A stretch of DNA of 64,000 bases from Branchiostoma lanceolatum (taxonomy: Eukaryota > Chordata > Leptocardii > Amphioxiformes > Branchiostomatidae). The stretch covers positions 25,677,925-25,741,924 of the forward strand of contig NC_089725.1 in assembly GCF_035083965.1 (NCBI RefSeq). The letters run 5' to 3'. The translations under genes were made by a program, and so were the position numbers. Under the pieces are notes generated by a model. That model ran no database searches. It saw nothing but the letters and a program-made list of their open reading frames with translations, and had not been told where the DNA came from. The first letter of the stretch is position 1. Every line of letters starts with the position of its first letter. Shown here one piece after another: positions 49,901-58,903 of this stretch.

Positions 49901-52900
49901 CAGATACCCGCTTCTTTTTAGTTGAAATAAAAAGGGAATCTTCTTCAAACATTTTGACTAGGTCTTCGAAGATTTTATGCCGATTCATGGCAACAGAAAA
50001 TCAATCACACTGCTCTGATGGCAGTTCAACCTTGTTTTTTTCGCCACTTAATTACAAGTTTTCAAATGGACGTCGACTAAAAAGTATTCGCCACAATAAC
50101 TAAATGTTTCGTGGGTATTGCTAAAAGATGTCATATTACATAATCATTCCCCAAAATGTGAGTTGTGAACCTTATTTCTGGGTTAGGCCGAGGAGTTATT
50201 GATCACCCCTCGTACAATCTCTAATCTTCATAATCTGACCATTGTGCCTGATCCATCTGTCCTCAGGCAGAGATCAAAGCTAGTTTACAACTCACTATTG
50301 TAGATGATATGGAAAGATATGCTGTACTGGAATGAGAAAAATTTAGAATACAGACATGGAAAGAAAATCTGTTGATCTGCTATGAATTTCTACCATGATT
50401 GTAGTATGACATCTTCCCCTCCCCCCTCTCCCAGACTTGGTCTGTTCCGTGATGCGGAGCGGCAGTTGAAGTCGGCGTTGGTTCAGCAGGTGATGGTGGA
50501 CACCTACCTGTACCTGTGTAAGGTGTACGTCCGCATGGACCAGCCTCTCACCGCCATCGAGGTCTTCAGCCAGGGTCTGGAGCATTTCCCTGGGGAGGTC
50601 TCTCTTCTCACCGGCATTGCAAGGATATATGATGTAAGCCTTTAGTTTTTAGGTCTTTTCATGTTCTGATTGTACAGGATTGAAGGTTTGATTATGTACA
50701 ATGCTGTCATCCTTTTGCAGATTACTCAGATTCTTTGTAAGAAGTTTCTCCACTTTTGGTACATACAATGTATCATGCTAAGTATTGCAATTCTTCTGAC
50801 ACAACCAATAGATTAACAGCATTTTGGTGAACAGTCTGTCACTTTCCTCAGAGCGGTAATGACTGGTTTTACTCCTACTTTGCTGCTGCTAGTACAAAGT
50901 TCAGAGGTCGGCAAGTAAATCGACACTAGTTGTCTCAGTAGAACTTCAATGCAAGTGATTTACCAATCTGAAGAAACTATGCACAGAAATATCACACTGG
51001 TCTGTAACTGTGAGGTTTAAGACTGTATGTGCCTTGTGTTTGACCCCAGGGTCTGAATGACAGCACCAATGCTGTGAAGTTCTATAAGGAGGTTCTCCAC
51101 CACGACAACACCCATGTGGAGGCCATCGCCTGCATCGCCACACACCACTTCTACACAGATCAGCCTGAAATAGCGCTCAGGTTCTTCAGGTAAACACAGT
51201 CAGCATGTGCTATAATACAATGCAGCTAGCATGTGCAGTTCCTTTGTTGGCAACTTTAAGCCACTTGTTGATGTGGTTATGTACACAATATTGTTAAGTG
51301 TAGTTCAATCATGGAAAATGTTGGGCAAATTTATTTTGCAAACACTCCTATTTAGTTATACCACATGTATTGTGGTGACTGTGCACCCATTCACATGGTA
51401 ATCTGCAGTCCTTTCAACTGGGTGGACTTCCGAGAACATGCCGTAGAAACATAACATCTAAGGAAAATCATTGGAAGGAAGTTGTCCATGTTTCCATGAC
51501 AGGATGAAAACTACCAGGGGTCAACAAGTTTTGAAAAATTCACTGTCTCGATAAAGCCAATAAGGCCTCGATAACGTGATTATGTCCAATGACTCAAGCC
51601 AACTTTTCATTGGCCTGAAATTTCAAAATGTTCCTCCAATTTCCTGTCGTTTCAATAAAAAATGCATTTAGATGCGCGTGTATATACATATTTTCCCCTG
51701 CTCCAGGCCAATTTGGCCTATGAACTTGTCAAATGCTGACTTCTAGTTGTACCACTTGTAACCCGATTCCTCCCTCCCCTGAAGACGGCTGCTGCAGATG
51801 GGTGTGTACAACTCGGAGCTGTTCTGTAACATCGGGCTGTGCTGCTTCTACGCCCAGCAGTACGACATGACGCTGAACTGCTTCGAGAGGGCGATAGCGC
51901 TGGCTTCGGACGACAACACGGCTGACATCTGGTACAACATTGGCCATGTGGCTCTGGTGAGGACATTTCTGAACATACTATTTTTTATAATCTTCAAGCA
52001 GATGTAGCAGTTAGGCTTGTTTTGAGAATATTTGGAGTCTTCTGCGTTTTTCTGGAGGTGCAGATAGCTGACTGGCACCTCCAGAAAAAAACATACAAAT
52101 CACAGCCAGAAACACTTTAAAAAAGCCTGACTGCTACATTTGCTTGGAGATTACTACTTTGACAAAGTTGAACCCATAAGTTCCAATTTGTCAAGGCCAA
52201 AGATGTTATTTCAGTTCAATTAATGCAGTTTACAGCATTTTGAACGAGTGACCTAATTCCTGGTACTTTTGCCTCACTCCAGGGTATTGGTGACATCGCG
52301 CTGGCTTACCAGTGTTTTAAGCTGGCCCTGGCCTCCAACAACGACCACGCCGAGTCCTACAACAACCTGGGTGTACTGGAGTGGAAAAAGGGCAGGGTGG
52401 AACAGGTGGGTAGTCTGACACATAACTCATATCTCTTCTCTCATATAAAAAACACTGTATCATACAGCTTATAGATAGTACATACAAGGGCATCAAATGG
52501 CCAAGTGGGTAACTATAGGCTAGCGGACACAAGATTGAGAGATCGTGGATTCAGTTCCTGGCGTCCCTGGCTAGTTGTTGTGCCCTTGGGAAAGACACTT
52601 TACACGACATTCCTCACTCCCCCAAGGTGTAAGAATGAGTGCCTGACTTTGGTTGGGATCAGGTAAAAGGCATTGGAAATGGAGGGATGGGCTCCGCCTT
52701 CTAATAACAAGCCCTAGACACAGTTGATAACAGCTCACTGTCCCTACAGCCTCAAAAAGCTATGAGACTACCTTTACATGTACCTGTACCTTTTATCATC
52801 AAGTCGGGGAGAAAATTTCAATGAACATTGTACATGGGAGTTTGCTGATAAAAAGGCAGATTAATAGTTCAACTTTCAACATGGATCCTTTTCACTGCCT

Positions 52901-53421
52901 CATGCAGGCCCGAGCTTTCTTCCAGTCAGCCCAGATGCTGGCTCCCATCATGTTTGAACCTCACTACAACTTCGCTGCCCTGTCAGAAAAGGTGAGCATA
53001 TCTGTCTGTCCATGACTTGTACTATTGATACAAAGCTTATATTGTGTTGGTGTATTACTTTGTGTGAATACCACTTGGGACATTTATAGACATGCATCCT
53101 GGCCATGTCAGTACTCACATTCTCATGTTTAGATTTTTAGGTATAGGTAGGATTTACATACCAGATTTTGGAGATGTTTGAGAGGTGGAGTAAACAAATC
53201 ACTTATCTCTGTTCTCCATATTTCTTCCAAGAATGATCTAAGATTATTGGGATGAGGGGTTTATCATGTGTTTCTTACACCCAGTGTTTCTTGTTGCTTC
53301 TTAGATGGGAGACCTCCAATGTAGCTACATTGCTGCCAGGAAGTCGGTGGAGTCCTTCCCAGAACACATGGACTCCAACAGTCTCCTCAAACAGCTCAAG
53401 GACCACTTCGCCATGTTGTGA
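46951..53421 (+). CDS. TTC8: Tetratricopeptide repeat protein 8 (Bardet-Biedl syndrome 8), complete, 12 exons
   Basis: Exons: 46951-47112, 47815-47935, 48053-48113, 48416-48575, 48863-48997, 49526-49611, 50435-50633, 51050-51189, 51785-51956, 52283-52405, 52908-52991, 53305-53421 (TGA). All are in phase and give 519 residues, close to the vertebrate length. TTC8 is a BBSome subunit that carries membrane cargo to and from cilia. Diagnostic stretches are FRRRKFEDC (TPR-like N-terminus), a low-complexity RPGT/GRPGTMEQAIRTPR segment (about 94-160), ASMLSSPDGPFINLARLN, FEYIFHHENDV, KDWWWKVQLAKCYYRLG, HVEAIACIATHHFY, DQPEIALRFFRRLLQMG, CCFYAQQYDMTLNCFERA, IWYNIGHVALGIGD and a terminal HFAML. About eight TPR helix pairs span residues 215-510. 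The ATG at 46951 is the first in frame; a second follows directly. Exon 2 uses a 3' splice site next to a SINE. Confidence 0.97.
47340..47606 (-). mobile_element. tRNA-derived SINE
   Basis: On the minus strand a degenerate tRNA-like head carries an A-box-like TAGCCTAGAGGTTAG and a B box GGTTCGAGTCCC, followed by a non-tRNA body to about 47340. It lies in TTC8 intron 1. It is unlike the neighbouring SINE at 47680-47812 in its body, so it is probably a different family. The body end is approximate. Confidence 0.65.
47680..47812 (-). mobile_element. tRNA-derived SINE abutting the TTC8 exon 2 acceptor
   Basis: The minus strand reads a tRNA-like head with an A-box region (GTGGTTAGGGTTGC), a B box GGGTTCGAATCTC, then GTTGTGCCCTTGGCAATGGC, a body motif shared with the SINE at 52494. 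The head begins within about three bases of the AG used by TTC8 exon 2. On the gene strand the SINE therefore contributes CCTAACCACCTTACCACC, which contains a branch-point-like CTAAC and a pyrimidine-rich tract. Confidence 0.75.
49669..50212. mobile_element. Mariner-type MITE, 544 bp
   Basis: Terminal inverted repeats start CGAGGGGTGATCAATAAGTC on the left and end with the complement GTTATTGATCACCCCTCG on the right, with about 55 paired bases including CAGAAATAAGGT. TA flanks both sides (49667-49668 and 50213-50214). The CGAGGGGTG terminus and TA target are typical of Tc1/mariner elements. The interior has no transposase-like frame. It lies in TTC8 intron 6. Confidence 0.85.
52494..52794 (+). 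mobile_element. tRNA-derived SINE
   Basis: The head has an A-box-like TGGCCAAGTGGGT and a B-box-like GTGGATTCAGTTCC. The body reads GTTGTGCCCTTGGGAAAGAC, then ACTTTACACGACATTCCTCA, a conserved stretch seen in invertebrate and amphioxus SINEs. The 3' part contains CTCCGCCTTCTAATAACAAG. It lies in TTC8 intron 10, in gene orientation. Confidence 0.75.
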
Positions 53422-54222
53422 TGAGAAAAGAACTGTTACCATAACAACTATGTTTCTGGCTGGTTCTAGAAATTAGGGGGAAAACCTGAGACATTTGTAG
53501 CCTCTGTTATAGCCCCAGTCAGATGTTTTTTCAGCAACTACAGGCAGTTTTCTGATAGTTACTGGGTTTCTAGCAGCTGTTGATATTTAAATTGCTGTCC
53601 AAGAAACTGCATGTCAGTGTTGAAAAAAAAGAACAACGTCCGCTGGGGGCTGCAACGGAGGCTAATATGTTTGTTAAGCAAAACTGACTGACAATCTCCT
53701 CATATGTTCTGAATGTTGATGGAATTTGAATAAATTTACAATCATGAGATGCAAGTGAGCTGCCGCCTCCAGACACCACCGTAGAAGCACTAAAACCTCA
53801 GAATGAATTTAACCTTTTCGACATTCCAGGGTTCAACCATGGTTAACTAAAAATTTGACTAAAACTCCTGTAACGTTTTCAGTTGTGTATGATTGTAATG
53901 TCTTATGACAGCAATATTATCTTTGACCTGGTCAGTGAGGTAAAACATTGGATGACTGTTAAGACCAAACAATTAGCATGTTCCCAGAAATGTTTTTATC
54001 TTGCTGATAATTTCTGTAGATATCAGCAAATTGTAATATGAAAATTATATTAGATAGTATACAAGCAAAAGATAATCCCAGTTCTATGTATATATGTGTG
54101 GACAAGAGTATTTTGTGATGTATTGTATGATCATGCTTTTTTGTAGAAAAGAGGTTGTAAAAGTTTTGCATTTGCACAGGCAAGACTAAGTTTGTTTCAC
54201 ACAGCTTTAAGCTCAATAAATC
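53422..54222 (+). other. TTC8 3' UTR
   Basis: No coding sequence follows the TTC8 stop. Polyadenylation signals AATAAA lie near 53730 and 54216, the latter in CTCAATAAATC followed by a T-rich stretch. The neighbouring gene is convergent from 55142. Confidence 0.55.
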
Positions 54223-55141
54223 TTTTGTTTTAATGTACCTTGAAATTGAAATTATGTCATTGTCTTTATTTACTGTGTTTTTCTATTATGATAATCCAAT
54301 AATACATTATGTCCATCTTTCATGGGTTAGTGCTTCTGTCAGGATTTTTGGAGAACTGGCTTGCTGAAAATATTCAAAAGCAACTGGAAGAAATACAGAT
54401 GTCCTACTGTAGATGAAATGCATTCTAACACTCGAGCATTTATGTATGTATGCATCTGCAATGTGCCATAAATGAACTGAATACCACTGGAAAATACCCA
54501 ACATTTATTGGACACCCGATATGAATTTCCTGTCCAGTCTTGCATTGCACTTTGTTTCAAAGAAATATGAAAATAAATTTACCAAAGAGAAAGAAAAAAA
54601 TATGTCAAGGAAATTACTAATATGATTAAACACCCAATTTCACCACGTTACAATCAATCACACTTTCGACATCTCATCTTTGTCAAGACAACGCAGCACG
54701 TGAACTCGGCATGCAGTGTGTATTTATAAGATCTGTTTTGTTGTTGTTATTTATCTCCTGAATGCTGTAGAGCGTTGTTGGTCAGCTTCATCGCTAATTA
54801 CATGTAAGTAATGATGCATTTTACCATGAACAAACTTGACTCAGTGGACACACGGCTTACACAGTGATAAAAGTACAACTTAGCAGCAGTAAACGTCCGA
54901 ATGTGCTCCTTTGTGCTGAAAACTGCTAGTTTGGATATCAAGTTTAGTTCGACCATCATCTCCCCTCTCTGTCACTATCAGACTCTTAGGTTTGCTGAAA
55001 AAATAGTTCAAATACGCTGAATAATTTTCACCTGTGTAACTCCATGGCTAGCTAACTCCTTTGGCAGATCATTCAGCGTATTTGGCCAATTTTTCCAGTA
55101 ACGTGCAGAGCCTAATCTTCCGGACGCCGCACGTCCGACCA
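54223..55141 (-). other. Convergent spacer and 3' UTR of the GLIPR2-like gene A
   Basis: Minus-strand AATAAA signals lie near 54495 and 54264. Nothing else recognisable is seen. Confidence 0.35.
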
Positions 55142-57697
55142 TCAGCGCGGAGGCCAGACGTTCTCCGCGTACTCCCCCTCCTCTATCATGTTCCCGGGCG
55201 GGAAGTACCTGGCCACTATGTACACACTGCCGTCCTCCGCCCGGGCCATGCCGCACCCAACCTTCCGCGTACTCCTCCACACCATGGCGGTAAAATGACC
55301 TGCGGTAAAGAAATCCAAAACAAACGTCAATATTAATTACTCTCGTCTTCACATCCCCGTATGATCAAGATTGCAAGAACGTAGTCACGTAGATACAGTC
55401 AAAACCGCTCAAGAAGACCGAGAAAATCAGGATTATCAGGACAGGCTAGGTGGTCACTATTGACAGGGCTCTATGCTTGTGTCAATGGGAAACATCATCT
55501 AAACGGGACCAGTTTGGTAGAGGTCACTTGTGCAGGTTTGACTGTGCAACCCGTGAACAAATACAACTAGCATATTGCTATAACTGTCTTTGAGATTGAA
55601 GAGCAGAAGCATGTTCATCGCAAGATCGTTAGAAGAATATTACGTACTGGTTCTTGGTTGATATCCAGGTGTCTCGAAGTTGTATCTCTTCATCTCCGTG
55701 TACCACAGTTCTGACGCTTCACGCCCTTGAAAAAAAAGGGAAAATGCCGATCAATGATTTGGCGTTTTGTCAACCGCTTTACAATCGTATAAAATTGAAG
55801 GAAATAAAAAAAAAGATTATAAAAGTGGTTTAAAGGTGAGATCTGGACTTTTTATGACTCCTGATTTGGATGACGAAGTATCACGACACTATCTGAAGAC
55901 GTGCATTATCAATTACGAAAAAATGTTTCTTGATGAGACAGATAATAAGAGGATTAAAAGACGGTTACAAGAACAACAGGATTGTTCGACAGTTGTAGGA
56001 AACTGGTGACGTACCGGACTGCTGGTATGACGCGCAGGCGATGCTCTCCCCGTACAGCCCCTCGATGGCCTCCGGACTGTGCCGCATGTCTGCTATCTTG
56101 TTGGTCTCTGCCAGTCCCCTGGCATATATCTTTGCACTTCTGCTGAGCTTTCTGGAAAGTTTGAGTTTGGGTGCGCCGTGCCATGTACGGTACTCGTTAT
56201 GTGTCTCCAGTAGATCCCTCCGGAACCTCCGCTGCTCCTTAGAGCCTGGGGAAGAGGCAAAACAGATATGAGATGATACCAGAAATGTCTTAATAATTCG
56301 AGGAGAGTATAGCATATACATTAAAGAAATAGCTGCTGTTTTCGGTCTCTTACATTGTTTTTCTTTGTTTGTCTTGGTTTGTTCAAGTTTGTTCGCGCTT
56401 GCCCGTGTGCAAGTTTGCTCGGTAGTGGAGCATGTAGTGAAATGTACATGGTTTTTGTTATGTTTTGTCAAAAGATTTACAAAAATATTAAATATTTCAC
56501 GGAGGTATGAGGGCTTCGATTTCTCCTTGTTGTTGTGTTTTATTTCATTGTTACATGATACAACAGTTTCGGGCCCGCTTTGATAATCACAAATTAATTG
56601 GCGTCTTCATTACATTATTAAGGGCATTTAATCCATACACCCGGCTGTGTTTCTGATGACAGACGTAAATACTGCAGGAAGCGATAAGAAATGATACGAA
56701 GTATCAAAGAACGCACGGCCCATTTCTGTTCTTTAGCGACAGTCTTGTATTGCCTAGTCTCGTTTATCATTTTCTGACCTTAAATATTGAAGTTCAACTT
56801 CCATATACAGTATGGCGAATATGGACAGAGGTCAGACAGTGACAGTGCGGAGTTGGACTCTAATTACGTTCAATGTTCATATAATATCTACCTTCCCCCG
56901 CTCAGGATTTCCGTTTTGATAGGTCATTTATGTCCTACTGGGTTACAAATGGGCCCTGTCGAAAGTAAATAATAGCGTCATGCGCTAAATACGGCTAGTT
57001 TCCTCTTGTACAAGTGGTTCGTATTCGAACTTTTAATGAAAAAAAGCCAATTCAACCGGTTGGTGTTTCTCACGATTAGCGGTCATGGTAACAGGCGAAT
57101 GGACAACATCATGCATTTCGTCGCCTGTGCTTGAAAAGTGGGACGTAGACCAGCTAACATTACGGACATAAGTAGCATGCCGACACGGCGTCCCCTACAC
57201 TGTTGATGCCCACGGTTAAATGTGTGCTGTGATGTCGGTCAACGGCTGTTACTTGGTGTTAGCACAGGCGGGGCGCCCATATGCAGACAGTCCGCGATTG
57301 GAAACAACCTCCAGGCTTTAACGGACTTCCAGCCTAGATTCAAACACTTAGTTGTAGAGATGGACATGAACGAGGCTGCTCTCACAACAACATCATATTT
57401 AGCTGGATTGCGGGTCAATAATGGTGCAAGGACTCCACCAAATAGCCTCCAGGCTTAGTCATAGTCCAGTGTACATGTATCAAGATCAAGTATGTAGAAC
57501 GGTGTAGGTCAAGTGCCGATGTTTGCAAAAAATACGACAAGCGTCCACAATTTACGCTGCCCTGATCGTCGAAGGTAAAGACGGACACCGCAGCCTTGGC
57601 TCGTTCAACACACCCCTGTCATGGGCGGTCAAAAATAGTCCGAGATATTAGACTTGGTATCATGTAACTTATACCGTTACTTACCGAACAGCCCCAT
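55142..57697 (-). CDS. GLIPR2/GAPR-1-like CAP-domain protein, gene A
   Basis: Four exons in transcript order: 57685-57697, 56015-56245, 55648-55725, 55142-55299 (TGA), in phase, giving 159 residues (human GLIPR2 has 154). The 13-base first exon encodes MGLF and part of a Gly; MGLFGS fits an N-myristoylation signal, as in GAPR-1, which is anchored to the cytosolic face of the Golgi. No signal peptide is present. The CAP tetrad is complete: His60 (RHSPE), Glu71 (GES), Glu92 (LWYTE) and His110 (GHFTAMVW). It ends with ARYFPPGN and ENVWPPR. Family functions are membrane and lipid binding and negative regulation of autophagy through Beclin 1; function here is inferred. It is a tandem paralogue of gene B 1.2 kb upstream. 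The symbol is left empty because one-to-one orthology to GLIPR2 is uncertain. Confidence 0.9.
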
Positions 57698-58903
57698 CGC
57701 TAAGTACTCTCCAGTCCCCTCTAGATCCCTCTGTCTTGACTTGAAGGAAAGAACGGAGCTTGGTTCTCAAGCAGAGACCATTTTCAGACTAAACAGTTGA
57801 CACCGAGCGGTGTCAAGGGGGCATGTGGAGAGGCCCTGGCATTCTTGTTGACGAGGGAAGCTGTCTGTGTTGGCAGGGAGCTACGGGAAGCACATTGACA
57901 GGCGGGCACGCGCCGGCGATATATTGAGTTTCGGCCACAACCTGTATAGTGTACTGGCACAAAATGAACCAATATGCAGTATCGTTTACTTGATATAAAG
58001 AATTCTACAGCATCTACGTTCATATATGCCGGTAGTCATACAATCATGTGAACATACCGTACTAGTACGTAGATAGTATGGTTCAGAATGGTATCTATGC
58101 GGAATGAGCTACCCAAAGCAAAGGGCTTACAGTAACATTATTCATAGAAATTGCTTTGCTTTGTTTTGTTTTGCGTTACATGGCCTGATAAAAACAAACA
58201 GAAAACTCATTACACTCGTTGTCATGAATGTTAAATGAATAATTGGACGCAGGGACAAAGTTGTAAAATTTATAGTCAAGTGTCAAGTTACTGTTTGTTT
58301 ATTTATGGATTTGTTTACATATCCACCTTATGATACACGATACTTCACAATAGACTTCTTGATATATTCATTTGACGTGAGGACCTGTTTTCCTGTCTCA
58401 ATATACTGTTTTATACATCTACCATATCAAATAGATATAGTACCCTGTTCTTTTATCTATGTTATTTGCAATTAGCCTTCGGGAAGGAATTTGCAATAAA
58501 CTTATTGATATACCTAGTACCTGCAGGGTATAGGCCTATCATTATCATCGCAGCTGACTACTGCGATTGTCAAGTTTCGTATGTTTCTATCTTATGCTAC
58601 AGCCAGCTGTTTTGTTTTTAAATGTATGTTGGACGTACACACTTTAATGTGCGTATATAACGTTATTTGTGTCTATCTAGCCCCTTTGACTTTGTTGGCT
58701 GGAATGTGTAAGCAAACTCGTCAAGATCCGTACCACCCTCATCTACTATCCCTTGACATATCTATTTCACCTTATTCCAGACTCCCCAATATCGGCGAAG
58801 GTTTCCTCTTCAGCTATTTCCGCCGGATGTCCTACTCGATTTCAACGAAATATCAAACTGCCTAGGCACTACATGACTTCGTCTAAAAACTAAAAGGTTT
58901 ATT
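57698..58903. other. Spacer between the tandem GLIPR2-like genes
   Basis: It holds the promoter of gene A and the 3' end of gene B on the minus strand. On that strand AATAAA follows the gene B stop directly (58898-58903). I see no other gene; TTTG-rich runs occur near 58150. Confidence 0.4.

Noticed and set aside
55767..56009. Charged 80-codon plus-strand frame in an intron of GLIPR2-like gene A
   Set aside because: It starts at TTG, has no splice partners and is AT-rich intronic sequence overlapping the antisense side of the gene A exon 2 boundary.
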